In this document: piece after piece, positions 1 to 6,824 of the stretch
Position numbering within the stretch: the stretch's first letter is position 1
Layout of the letters: each line of letters opens with the position of its first letter
IMG/VR virus record: IMGVR_UViG_3300025083_000294
Span: 1-20,125 of that record
Strand: one strand, 5' to 3'
Source of the DNA: a virus
Length of the DNA stretch: 20,125 nucleotides
Notes under the pieces: generated by a model
Database searches by the model: none
What the model was told of the DNA's origin: nothing
What the model saw: the letters and a program-made list of their open reading frames with translations, nothing else
Program-made: the position numbers and the translations under genes

Positions 1-2
1 GT

Positions 3-83
3 GGGGAAGATAAAGAAAGGGAGCAAAAAGAAATAGGCGTACCATACCTAAAGCTACCTATAATCAAAAACGCCAGTAATTAA
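3..83 (+). CDS. 3' end of a plus-strand gene (partial, tentative)
   Basis: The frame starting at base 3 is open from the window edge and encodes about 26 residues. It is charged at first, then reads GVPYLKLPIIKNASN before a TAA at 81-83. That stop falls in the loop of the terminator hairpin at 66-99, a common phage arrangement. A second frame (1-36, ending GKIKKGSKKK) also stays open to a TAG and cannot be excluded. Either way a plus-strand gene seems to converge on the minus-strand operon here. The product is unknown because only the tail is visible. Confidence 0.4.
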   Translation, partial: GEDKEREQKEIGVPYLKLPIIKNASN

Positions 84-99
84 TTTTACTGGCGTTTTT
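66..99. terminator. Bidirectional Rho-independent terminator
   Basis: A perfect 14-bp stem (66-79 with 86-99) has a 6-nt loop (ttaatt). The stem core is CGCCAGTAA/TTACTGGCG, flanked by an A-run on the left and a T-run on the right. It therefore ends transcription from both directions: the plus-strand gene at the left edge and the long minus-strand operon ending at 229. This is the clearest terminator in the window. Confidence 0.92.
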
Positions 100-144
100 T
101 AGTTGTTAATCGTATAGCATTAATTTTTAGTGGATGTACTCCGC

Positions 145-215
145 TACGGTCAATTATAGTAAAATTTAGAGAAAGATACTTATTTTAGGCAATATACTCA
201 AATTATTACTACGAT
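145..215 (+). repeat. 71-bp inverted duplicated element, copy 1
   Basis: This stretch matches the reverse complement of 5372-5442 over 71 nt with 8 substitutions by eye (about 89%) and no gaps. It lies in the non-coding stretch between the end of the minus operon (229) and the terminator. In the other copy the first 15 nt encode the end of a gene (YGKS-stop). Here the equivalent 15 nt read YGQL-stop, but no matching ORF lies upstream. Function unknown. Confidence 0.8.
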
Positions 216-228
216 CTAGCCTTATTCA

Positions 229-468
229 TTAGTCTAATTTTAAGCCGGATTCGTTTAAGATCTGATATAACTGTTCACGAGATTTTTCATAGGCCTCGTA
301 AGCTTCTTTGCTGTATTCATTGTCTGGCATGTATTTGCACTGAGCTCGCAACCATTGGTCAAGACTCCACATTGCCAGCTTCCATTTAGTACCGTTTACG
401 GCATCCTCAAAGTTTGAGGGATCATCGTTCTCAAAGTCGTTTAGGTCAAATTCTAATATTGCTTTCAT
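229..468 (-). CDS. Small phage protein, MKA-LWEI-like family
   Basis: 79 aa, function unknown. An N-terminal strand (MKAILEFDL) is followed by an acidic stretch, then WKLAMWSLDQWLRAQ, then a charged C-terminal helix (YEAYEKSREQLYQILNES). The layout resembles phage small proteins with an L-W-x-L-D-Q-x-L-R motif. It also resembles the two paralogs at 5428-5643 and 6214-6417 (MKA start, CLWEI, C-terminal helix ending in IND/IED), though this relation is weaker than that between those two. It is the last gene of the minus operon, 7 nt after the ribonucleotide reductase stop. A cytoplasmic protein is expected, with no signal or membrane segment. Confidence 0.8.
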   Translation of the reverse strand: MKAILEFDLNDFENDDPSNFEDAVNGTKWKLAMWSLDQWLRAQCKYMPDNEYSKEAYEAYEKSREQLYQILNESGLKLD

Positions 469-475
469 TTCTATT

Positions 476-2338
476 TTATTTTATTTCACAAGAGCCTCCT
501 GCACAAGCAAGCTCTCCAGATAGGTTTGTATTGTCATCAACCTCTAAGATGTTAGATAGGTCTACATCCTTCAAGGCCTTCATCATCTCGTTATACTTAG
601 CTTCATCTATATCCTCAAAGGGTGCTTGGGTGTAACTTCCTCCATCGTATGGCAATACAGATAGACCATTGTAGTGTTCTCTGTTGTCCCACATCCATTC
701 TCCTGCCTTATCCCACTCATCTTCCTTCAAAGATACCGTAGCAGAAACATTGTGCGTGTTAGAGCCTCTTCTGTGTCCAGGTACAACCCACTCCATAGCA
801 ACCTTCTTAATTCTCTCAAGTAAGTCAAACGGAGATTCAGTTCTAAGTATTGCACCCTTTGGAGACTTCTGTGGTATCTCAATAACAGCAGTGTCGTGAG
901 GTCTGAAGTACTCATCCTTAACAAGCTCAGGGTGGTTGTTAATCAGGTAGTTGTACATAGACTCATTCTTACCAACACGAATCCTTCTGATGTAGTAGTC
1001 GTTATGCCAAGCGTGTATACCTGAAGACGTCCCTAGTGCTAATGATGTTGTTCCAGCAGGCTTAACAGTTGTACACCTAGCGGCAGCGTTAATACCAATA
1101 GCCTTAGCAACCCTTGAGTTCTCCTTCTTAACAACCTCAGCAGCCTTAGTCATATCTAACTTAGATACAGCACCTGACCCTATGCCTGTCATAGACACAC
1201 CAATCAATGCATCCTTCTCAGTTGTCTCCCTCCAAACACTTCTTAGGTAATGGAAGTCGGTGTAACCTGCTTGTAGTGTACCAATAAAAGCGGCAGCCTT
1301 AACTCTATCCTCGTAGTCTTCCTGAGACTCTAGGTCACTTGCGTTAACCTCACACAAGTTACAGAACTGAAATGGTCTTAGAGCAATCTCACAGCAAGGG
1401 TTAGTTCCCCAGTCCTTATCGTTGTTAAGGTATATTCCAGGTTCTCCTGCTCCAGATAGCTCAACCCTCTTCCACAAGTCCATAAAGAAACCCTTACTAA
1501 TCTTATGTCTCATAAGTACGGCAGAGTTATTAGCCCTACCTCTCTGTGGGTTTTCTTCCCACCAAGAACCAGCCTTGCAAGAGATCATATCGTTATCGTC
1601 AGCAGAGAACAGACTAATAAGTGCAGCACGTCTAATACCACCAGCCAATACAGCATCAGCAATGTAGCAAATAACATCGTGAGCCTCAAGTGTAGTAAGC
1701 TTGTCGCCATCCTCTTTGGAGTCAAGCAATCCCTTTATCTTTACGATACACTCCTTAAGTGGCTGAGGACCTGGAGCCTTACCGCCAGAGGTAACGAGTT
1801 GTGCACCCTTTGGTCTAATGTCTGAGTAATCAAAGTCAATCTTAGAGCTTCTGTTCTCTCCCATGTAAGACTTCATTAAAACCTTAATAGCATCAGCCCA
1901 CCCCTCAATGGAGTCACCAATTAAAAATCTCTTAACCCTCTTCTTGTACGGATGATTAACAGCAGGTAGACTTTCTATGTGATGTCTTTGAACAGAGTAT
2001 CCAACACCAGTTCCCCCAAGTAAAAGAAACATAGTTTCATTAAAAGAATCAATAGAGTCAATAGGCAAATAAGCACAGTTGTAAACACGATTGGGTGAGA
2101 TAGAAATAGACTTTCCGCCAAATTGTAAAGACCGCATTGACGGTAAAACCTTCTTGTTGTAAACAAATTTATAAACCTCTTCAATTTCATCATTTAGTTG
2201 TGGGTATTTTTTAATGTGCATTAGTTTGTTACGAGTTACAAGCTCGTCCCAGCTCTCTCTTCTGTTTAGTTCTGGTATGTACTTGGCGTACTTCATATAC
2301 ACCGTTATCTCGCTTAAAATTTTGTTTGATATCTCCAT
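476..2338 (-). CDS. nrdJ: Adenosylcobalamin-dependent (class II) ribonucleotide reductase
   Basis: 620 aa. It reduces ribonucleotides to deoxyribonucleotides for phage DNA synthesis using a coenzyme-B12 radical. The sequence follows the monomeric RTPR type of Lactobacillus leichmannii (about 740 aa), but is shorter, as in other phage versions. By comparison with that enzyme the visible residues are: C88 (VYNCAYLP) and C326 (RPFQFCNL) as the active-site disulfide pair, C315 and E317 in NPCCEIAL as thiyl-radical cysteine and catalytic glutamate, and the C-terminal pair C612/C617 (ACAGGSC) that regenerates the active site. LLLGGTGVGYSVQ (105-117) and AGGIRRAALISL (232-243) are also typical. The second residue after the thiyl cysteine motif is CCE rather than the usual CGE. 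No B12 synthesis gene is visible, so cobalamin would come from the host. Confidence 0.96.
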   Translation of the reverse strand: MEISNKILSEITVYMKYAKYIPELNRRESWDELVTRNKLMHIKKYPQLNDEIEEVYKFVYNKKVLPSMRSLQFGGKSISISPNRVYNCAYLPIDSIDSFNETMFLLLGGTGVGYSVQRHHIESLPAVNHPYKKRVKRFLIGDSIEGWADAIKVLMKSYMGENRSSKIDFDYSDIRPKGAQLVTSGGKAPGPQPLKECIVKIKGLLDSKEDGDKLTTLEAHDVICYIADAVLAGGIRRAALISLFSADDNDMISCKAGSWWEENPQRGRANNSAVLMRHKISKGFFMDLWKRVELSGAGEPGIYLNNDKDWGTNPCCEIALRPFQFCNLCEVNASDLESQEDYEDRVKAAAFIGTLQAGYTDFHYLRSVWRETTEKDALIGVSMTGIGSGAVSKLDMTKAAEVVKKENSRVAKAIGINAAARCTTVKPAGTTSLALGTSSGIHAWHNDYYIRRIRVGKNESMYNYLINNHPELVKDEYFRPHDTAVIEIPQKSPKGAILRTESPFDLLERIKKVAMEWVVPGHRRGSNTHNVSATVSLKEDEWDKAGEWMWDNREHYNGLSVLPYDGGSYTQAPFEDIDEAKYNEMMKALKDVDLSNILEVDDNTNLSGELACAGGSCEIK

Positions 2339-2417
2339 CTTATTTTTATTGTTTTAATTTATGTTTTGCTTTATTGTATCCTATTAGTAAAATAAATGTA
2401 ATGTATAACAGTACCAC

Positions 2418-2576
2418 CTACAACCTATTTAGTATTTCCTTTAATTGCTCTGACACTACTTCGTCTTTATTGTTTTTAATATCTTTTATAAGGATACAGA
2501 ATGTAAACAACAACCCTATCGTTGCAAGAATTGAAATAATAGAAAGAACTATCAGTATCTTAATTGCTAGTATCAT
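2418..2576 (-). CDS. Small single-pass membrane protein
   Basis: 52 aa. The first 31 residues are strongly hydrophobic (ILAIKILIVLSIISILA, then TIGLLFTFCILI). They are followed by a charged tail (KDIKNNKDEVVSEQLKEILNRL). One N-terminal transmembrane helix with a cytoplasmic amphipathic tail is predicted. The ATG at 2576 lies inside the end of the upstream gene, a 17-nt overlap in another frame, which suggests translational coupling. Function unknown; a holin-like or membrane-remodelling role is possible but only a guess. Confidence 0.72.
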   Translation of the reverse strand: MILAIKILIVLSIISILATIGLLFTFCILIKDIKNNKDEVVSEQLKEILNRL

Positions 2577-2781
2577 CTTCAGCCTCCTCTTCCTTTTTTA
2601 AGTTTTCTTTTAACTTGTCAAGTGCCTCATCGTAGTCTGGCATTAACTTAATTGTCTCTAAAGTTCCTATAGATAGGTCTTTCATCTGAGAAATGTCATT
2701 CATAATACCCTGCATAACATTTGTTAGGGCTTTAATCTTTTTCTCTACAAGGTCTACCCTGCTTTGCTTTTGTCCGTTCAT
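2560..2781 (-). CDS. Small coiled-coil protein, unknown function
   Basis: 73 aa, charged and helical throughout. It starts MNGQKQSRVDLVEKKIKALTN and ends in an acidic stretch (KEEEAEDDTSN). The heptad-like spacing of hydrophobic residues suggests a coiled coil. It starts 5 nt after the stop of 2787-2933, and its end overlaps the small membrane protein gene at 2418-2576. The two may act together, since a soluble coiled coil followed by an overlapping membrane protein is a common phage pairing. I do not recognise the family. Confidence 0.8.
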   Translation of the reverse strand: MNGQKQSRVDLVEKKIKALTNVMQGIMNDISQMKDLSIGTLETIKLMPDYDEALDKLKENLKKEEEAEDDTSN

Positions 2782-2786
2782 TTTTT

Positions 2787-2933
2787 TTATTTATAAATTG
2801 ATAATTCAAATTCCACGAATGGGAAATATAAAACGTGCATATCGTAGTCTCCTTGGTCGTAGGTTCTAAAACCTAAAAGTATTCCAGGGTACAGCCCTAT
2901 TCCTAGTGACCAAGCTCTTTTTTCTTTTTTCAT
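2787..2933 (-). CDS. Conserved small phage protein (LYPGILLGFR type)
   Basis: 48 aa: a basic start (MKKEKRAWSLGIG), the core LYPGILLGFRTY, and a C-terminal VLYFPFVEFELSIYK. This resembles small proteins I recall from Bacteroidota phages and prophages with an LYPGILFG...HVLYLPFV pattern; their function is unknown. The ATG at 2933 shares one base with the stop of the gene before it (TAATG), a tight translational coupling. Too short for the usual ORF cutoff, but the junctions on both sides support it. Confidence 0.75.
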   Translation of the reverse strand: MKKEKRAWSLGIGLYPGILLGFRTYDQGDYDMHVLYFPFVEFELSIYK

Positions 2934-3106
2934 TATTCTTTTATTATGTTATACTCTATTTGTTTTTTAATTAAGTCTTTGAATAAAACCTTTCCGTGGG
3001 TTTCAAAACTCCACTTAACCCACTTAGCAAGTTGCCTCTCAGCATACCCTCTCCTAGAGAGACTCTTGTCAAGCCTTGTGTTAATTCTTTTTTCTTGGTT
3101 TATCAT
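2933..3106 (-). CDS. Small basic protein, unknown
   Basis: 57 aa, basic and helical (NTRLDKSLSRRGYAERQLAKWVKWSFETHG). The ATG at 3106 lies 26 nt inside the end of the nuclease gene upstream, and its TAA overlaps the next ATG by one base. The chain of overlaps argues that it is translated. The charge could suit nucleic-acid binding, but no known motif is visible. Confidence 0.7.
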   Translation of the reverse strand: MINQEKRINTRLDKSLSRRGYAERQLAKWVKWSFETHGKVLFKDLIKKQIEYNIIKE

Positions 3107-3548
3107 TTCTTTTTTCTAAAATTAATTCAATTGTTTTGTCGCATTCCTTTTGGTTTTGTGGCTTGTATAGAGATACACTTGGCTCAGTGATTGCCATAAG
3201 CGCTTTGAATAACTTGTATCTAAGAGGAAACGACTCATTAGCCCTACCTTTTGTTTCTATTATAAAGTCCTCTCCCTCAAAGTCTGGAGTATACTTTATA
3301 CCTAGTATCTTTTTATTACCTCTATCTCTGTACTCGCCTTTACCATTGGCTTGTCTCTCATAAGCTGTTTGGTTAAATTTAAATGACGGAAGCAGTTCAA
3401 AGCTTCTAAGTTCGTAACTAAACTTAATCTTAGCTTTCTTGAGTGCTATGTACATATACTTCTCAAGTCCCGATGCAAACTTTACACCATCATACTCAAC
3501 TTTATTTGCTCTTACAGGTCCTTTCTTTCTTTTAAATTTTCTCTTCAT
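3081..3548 (-). CDS. PD-(D/E)XK endonuclease, DUF1064-like
   Basis: 155 aa. The likely role is cleavage of branched or single-stranded phage DNA (resolvase-like), inferred from the family. The N-terminus is very basic (MKRKFKRKKGPVRANKVEYDG). The nuclease core shows E29 (SGLEKYMY), D89 (YTPDF), and E98/K100 (IIETKG), i.e. the E...PD...ExK catalytic set, followed by FPLRYKLFKAL as in DUF1064 phage nucleases. Length is normal for that family. It sits downstream of the phosphoesterase gene after a 67-nt gap and overlaps the next small gene by 26 nt. Confidence 0.8.
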   Translation of the reverse strand: MKRKFKRKKGPVRANKVEYDGVKFASGLEKYMYIALKKAKIKFSYELRSFELLPSFKFNQTAYERQANGKGEYRDRGNKKILGIKYTPDFEGEDFIIETKGRANESFPLRYKLFKALMAITEPSVSLYKPQNQKECDKTIELILEKRNDKPRKKN

Positions 3549-3615
3549 CTATATTTGTGGGGTTTAATATAGTTACACAAACTTTCGTATATGTACAGAT
3601 ATATAAAATATTTAT

Positions 3616-4794
3616 TTAAAAAAAGTGAGTTAACCTAGCAACTTGCCCTTGAGTTTTAGAATGTATGAACCCCTCAACTGCCGCCTTGTTTACATATCCG
3701 TTTCTATGATGCCAAGAGTCAGCAGGACTAGGGCTACGCAAACTCTCAACAGTTACGTTAATGTAATCCTTTGCAGTCTTATGGTGAACGTGGTGAGTGT
3801 AAAAGTATCTATGCTCTGAAGTAGCCCAATGCTCCTTAGCCTCAACGCTCATAAGCTGACCTAAATCTACTTGCTTGGCTCCATCTCCGTGAGTTGTTCC
3901 AATTAAAGAGTTACCATAAGTCGAATATTTTCTATGAGATATAGAACAGTCGAAGCTAATGTTCTTAGACAGTCTAAATTGAGTCTTTATAACATCCGCC
4001 AACATAAAACCACTCATATAGTCGTGATTAGATGGGTTAAAAACAAACTCTACGTCAGCTACGGAAATAAGCATCTCCAAAACGTCAACGTAAAGTTGTT
4101 TAGCGGTTAGAAAATTATCGTACCACATTCCATCTGTATCTTGAGAAGTACCGCTAGTAGTCTTTCTTTGTGGAGTGTCAGTATGCAGGATGTCATTACC
4201 TCCAATAAATATAATCTTATCTAAATTAAACCCCGAAGATTTATCTAGTATGCCTTGCACCCCCTCCTTAACCCTCTTAACGGCTACCTGACTGTTATAG
4301 TCTACGCCAGTTTCAAATGAGGTGGCCAACTTTCCTATGTGAATATCTGCGGGGTCTAGAACTAAGCAGTAACTATCTTTAGATTTATTCCTTTTGATTG
4401 TTGGATAGGTAGGAGAATGTTCTTTTAAATCAGATATAAACTTATCTCTAATTTTATCGTAGTCAACACTTTCTGCATTTTTGTAGTCAGGATTAGATAC
4501 AAGTGTAGATGTTCCAGTTTCTTTATCTTTAATCCAAGCGACCTTCCAGTTATCAGACGGATGTAGATTGTTACGATGTAGGGATTCATCAACAATAGAC
4601 CTAGGAATATATTCTCCAGACCTAATTGCCTTTGCAAAGTTTTCTATATTAATACCTTTGTCTGGATATTTTTCGGAAACTATCTTAGCAATTTTCCTAG
4701 AGCTATATCCATAACTCTCTTTTAATTCAGAAACCTCGTCTCTATAAACTCCATATCTGTAGTATTTAGATTTTTTGTTATCAACTTTATCCAT
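3616..4794 (-). CDS. Calcineurin-like metallophosphoesterase with N-terminal HTH
   Basis: 392 aa. The C-terminal two thirds is a two-metal phosphoesterase. In order: D150-x-H152 (DPADIHIGK), G199-N200-D201 (IGGNDIL), N256-H257 (NPSNHD), H302-G303-D304 (THGDG), and the histidine-rich block at 333-338 (THHVHH) that would supply the last metal ligands. The N-terminal part (about 20-70) reads like a helix-turn-helix (YGYSSRKIAKIVSEKY), suggesting DNA binding. The substrate is unknown; SbcD/Mre11-like nuclease or phosphodiesterase action are both possible. Its start overlaps the end of the DUF3310 gene by 8 nt. Confidence 0.88.
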   Translation of the reverse strand: MDKVDNKKSKYYRYGVYRDEVSELKESYGYSSRKIAKIVSEKYPDKGINIENFAKAIRSGEYIPRSIVDESLHRNNLHPSDNWKVAWIKDKETGTSTLVSNPDYKNAESVDYDKIRDKFISDLKEHSPTYPTIKRNKSKDSYCLVLDPADIHIGKLATSFETGVDYNSQVAVKRVKEGVQGILDKSSGFNLDKIIFIGGNDILHTDTPQRKTTSGTSQDTDGMWYDNFLTAKQLYVDVLEMLISVADVEFVFNPSNHDYMSGFMLADVIKTQFRLSKNISFDCSISHRKYSTYGNSLIGTTHGDGAKQVDLGQLMSVEAKEHWATSEHRYFYTHHVHHKTAKDYINVTVESLRSPSPADSWHHRNGYVNKAAVEGFIHSKTQGQVARLTHFF

Positions 4795-5089
4795 AATTTT
4801 TTAGTCTATCAAGTTCAAAATTCAAGTGGTTAATTGCTTTTTTAATGTCAGCCTCCTTGCTATCTCTAGCAGACTTGTTAACATAAATCTTTTTACCAGC
4901 CCTCATTAAGTAAGTTAGTGCCGTACCTATGTTGTAGTTGTCGCCTTGAAACGCTGAGACTACCTTAGCTGCTTCAATGCCATTGGATAGGTAGTACGTT
5001 GGTATTTTGCCAAAGTCTTCCTCTACAAAGGGGGGCTTTAACTCCACCTTGTCTAAGTCTAGTTGGTCTTTCCAATCTTTTTGTCTCAT
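4787..5089 (-). CDS. DUF3310 family protein (phage)
   Basis: 100 aa. The core YYLSNGIEAAKVVSAFQG, then NYNIGTALTYLMRAGKK, then DIKKAINHLNFELDRL matches the DUF3310 family common in phages, often labelled 'nucleotide kinase' without direct proof. A role in nucleotide metabolism or host modulation is therefore only inferred. A short N-terminal extension (1-25) precedes the domain. The last codons overlap the ATG of the phosphoesterase gene by 8 nt, so the two are probably co-translated. Confidence 0.88.
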   Translation of the reverse strand: MRQKDWKDQLDLDKVELKPPFVEEDFGKIPTYYLSNGIEAAKVVSAFQGDNYNIGTALTYLMRAGKKIYVNKSARDSKEADIKKAINHLNFELDRLKNYG

Positions 5090-5128
5090 TTTTAAATGGT
5101 TTTATTTTTGGGATTAAAACAAATGTAA

Positions 5129-5356
5129 TTATAAATTCTTAATGTTTCCGTTATTAATTAATAAATCTGCATAATCTTTATCAACAAAGAACTCCTTTTG
5201 CTCTGAAGATATCTCTTTAAATACCCAGCACTGTTTCCTCTCAATAACTCCCATCGTAATAATTTCGTAACGAAAGCCTCGTTTAAAATTATCAATTGCG
5301 TGATTGCAGCCAACGACTGAGCCAATACAAATTTTATGTATTTCAATATTGCTCAT
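5129..5356 (-). CDS. Small beta-rich phage protein, unknown
   Basis: 75 aa with alternating strands: CIGSVVGC, a loop, GFRYEIITMGV, CWVFKEI, then KEFFVDKDYADLLI. The pattern (small residue turn, F-x-x-G-x-x-Y-E-I, aromatic strand) recalls small SH3-like barrels in phage early regions and the gene at 15590-15805. No catalytic motif is visible. It follows the 71-bp repeat copy 2, which makes up most of its leader. Function unknown. Confidence 0.75.
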   Translation of the reverse strand: MSNIEIHKICIGSVVGCNHAIDNFKRGFRYEIITMGVIERKQCWVFKEISSEQKEFFVDKDYADLLINNGNIKNL

Positions 5357-5371
5357 ATTTATTATTTTATT

Positions 5372-5442
5372 ATCGTAGTAATAATTCGAGTATATTACCT
5401 AAAACAAATATCTTTCTCGAAATTCTACTATGATTTACCGTA
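5372..5442 (-). repeat. 71-bp inverted duplicated element, copy 2
   Basis: Reverse complement of 145-215 with about 89% identity and no gaps. It includes the last five codons of 5428-5643 and most of the spacer before the next gene. In minus-strand orientation it holds short inverted pairs (TCGAG...CTCGA and GTAATA...TATTAC), so it may fold, although the TCGAG pair is not preserved in copy 1. Confidence 0.8.
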
Positions 5443-5643
5443 ATTAATCAGGTCGTCAATATTTATATTGTTTTTCGCCATAATTTCGTCAATCTTCTCC
5501 CAGACTCTTTGGTAATCGACATCCGTACCTTTAAATTCTCTCCATCCGTTATGGACAATCTCCCATAAACATACAGCCATATCTTCAGATTTAGCTAGTC
5601 TTTTAATTTCAATCGGGTCTTTACTTTTAAATGTTGCTTTCAT
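5428..5643 (-). CDS. Small phage protein, paralog of 6214-6417
   Basis: 71 aa. Motifs: MKATFKSKDPIEIKRL, then DMAVCLWEI, NGWREFKGTDVDY, and RVWEKIDEIMAKNNINIDDL. Roughly three quarters of positions match the protein at 6214-6417, so one is a duplicate of the other. It has an N-terminal strand and two helices with no catalytic motif. It is a distant look-alike of 229-468. Function unknown; position in the early operon suggests host or replication modulation. Confidence 0.82.
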   Translation of the reverse strand: MKATFKSKDPIEIKRLAKSEDMAVCLWEIVHNGWREFKGTDVDYQRVWEKIDEIMAKNNINIDDLINYGKS

Positions 5644-5844
5644 TTGATATTTTGCTTTAATTTTTTTTATCTAGTCTTACAATCATAATTATAAATTTTA
5701 ATGTTTTCATTTTTAATTTAATCTAACTAACAGCAAATAAATTGCATTAAAACGACAACACAACACGCAATATAAATAATGCTTAGTGTAGTGTTTCGTA
5801 TCTAATTTTCTGCGTATTTGTCGCACTATTCATATTGCCATACG
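5644..5844. other. 201-bp non-coding gap with partial repeat of a neighbouring gene end
   Basis: No ORF over 17 codons is visible on the minus strand. The part at 5685-5723 resembles 5125-5167, the 3' end and downstream spacer of the gene at 5129-5356, with a few changes and small gaps. Given the adjacent paralogous genes, this looks like the remnant of a tandem duplication. The similarity is AT-rich, so chance cannot be fully excluded. Confidence 0.4.
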
Positions 5845-6117
5845 TTAGTAATCGTTAAATAATTTTAACCAATCTCGTTTATGCCCATCTAAGCTATTAG
5901 AATCAAACTTATCACCCAACCCATCTAAGTAAGCAAAGAAATCATTTAACGTGCGCTCCGCATCGCTAACAACACCTTTGTTTAACTCTTCTATCGCTCT
6001 GTCAAGAGCCATTCCCAATACTTTAGGTTCAGCCATTTTTGTTTTTGCAGGCACATTATTATCTCTTCGCCATCTATTGTGTTCTTCTAATACTTTAATT
6101 GTCTGTTTTAAATTCAT
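5845..6117 (-). CDS. Conserved small phage protein (LEEHNRWRR type)
   Basis: 90 aa. The start LKQTIKVLEEHNRWRRDNNV followed by PKVLGMALDRAIEEL matches a short phage family I recall with the pattern LEEHNxWRRG...LGxAIDxAIE. Its role is unknown. A C-terminal extension (about 50-90, DAERTLNDFFAYLDGLGDKF) is helical and acidic. It lies between the two MKA paralogs and may have been caught in, or inserted after, their duplication. Confidence 0.8.
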   Translation of the reverse strand: MNLKQTIKVLEEHNRWRRDNNVPAKTKMAEPKVLGMALDRAIEELNKGVVSDAERTLNDFFAYLDGLGDKFDSNSLDGHKRDWLKLFNDY

Positions 6118-6147
6118 TTTCTTTTAATTTTAATCTGTTAATAAAAA

Positions 6148-6167
6148 GCATATAACAACGTATATGC
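6148..6167. repeat. Short perfect inverted repeat in spacer
   Basis: GCATATA and TATATGC (7 bp each) surround a 6-nt loop (acaacg) between the genes at 6214-6417 and 5845-6117. There is no T-run on either side, so it is not a canonical terminator. It could be an RNA hairpin or protein site. Confidence 0.4.
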
Positions 6168-6213
6168 AGTCATTCGTACCTCACGCCTCATATACTCAAC
6201 TTTATGTCTTAAA

Positions 6214-6417
6214 TTAGTCAATTAAATCTTCAATATTGATATTATTATCTACCATAATCTCGTGAATTGTATCCCATACCCTTTTGTAGTCAACGTCAGT
6301 GTCTTTAAACTCCCTCCAACCGTTGTTAGCTATTTCCCATAGACAAACAGCCATATCATTGGCTTTTGATAGTCTCTTAATTTCTATTGGGTCTGCGCTT
6401 GTAAATTTTGCTTTCAT
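6214..6417 (-). CDS. Small phage protein, paralog of 5428-5643
   Basis: 67 aa. MKAKFTSADPIEIKRL, DMAVCLWEI, NNGWREFKDTDVDY and RVWDTIHEIM are followed by NNINIEDL, matching its paralog almost residue for residue apart from a shorter C-terminus. The two copies are separated by one unrelated gene and a decayed spacer. Function unknown. Confidence 0.82.
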   Translation of the reverse strand: MKAKFTSADPIEIKRLSKANDMAVCLWEIANNGWREFKDTDVDYKRVWDTIHEIMVDNNINIEDLID

Positions 6418-6450
6418 AATTTATTTTGTTTTTTTTTAATATAATAAGTT

Positions 6451-6822
6451 TTACTTAATGTTTTCCTTTAAAGATTCAATCTCTTGCTCCATCTCTCTAT
6501 AATTTCTGGCTTGCTCAAAAAGCTGTAAGTTAAGACTGTCTATCAACTCAGCTTGCAGGTTGTTTATTCTGTGAACTTGAAGAGTTGAATGTAAGTAATC
6601 GTTCACCTCCATTATCTTGTAGGCTTTCTTCTTATCAATTTTAAACGCCTTTATAATCATAGCATCCATAATCGAGGTAAAATACGCCACTCTTATCTGA
6701 ACCAAGTCTATATTCTTTTTTAAGCTTGCTTCGTACCAAAGTTTTTCAATTTCTTTGTCTGTGAGCGCAAAAGATTCTTTTCTATCTATTGCTTTTTGTA
6801 TTTGCTCATCTGTTAGTATCAT
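6451..6822 (-). CDS. Unknown helical protein next to the helicase
   Basis: 123 aa, almost entirely helical. Residues 1-30 are charged (MILTDEQIQKAIDRKESFALTD). A middle segment, VRVAYFTSIMDAMII-like (43-58), is mildly hydrophobic. The C-terminal 35 residues (ARNYREMEQEIESLKENIK) look like a coiled coil. Its ATG comes 2 nt after the helicase stop, so the two are probably translated together and it may be a helicase partner. No known family recognised. Confidence 0.75.
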   Translation of the reverse strand: MILTDEQIQKAIDRKESFALTDKEIEKLWYEASLKKNIDLVQIRVAYFTSIMDAMIIKAFKIDKKKAYKIMEVNDYLHSTLQVHRINNLQAELIDSLNLQLFEQARNYREMEQEIESLKENIK

Positions 6823-6824
6823 AA

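Noticed and set aside
5120-5127. TACATTTG before the DUF3310 gene as a promoter
   Set aside because: The -7 box fits, but no TTG-like -33 box is at the right distance; left as doubtful rather than annotated.
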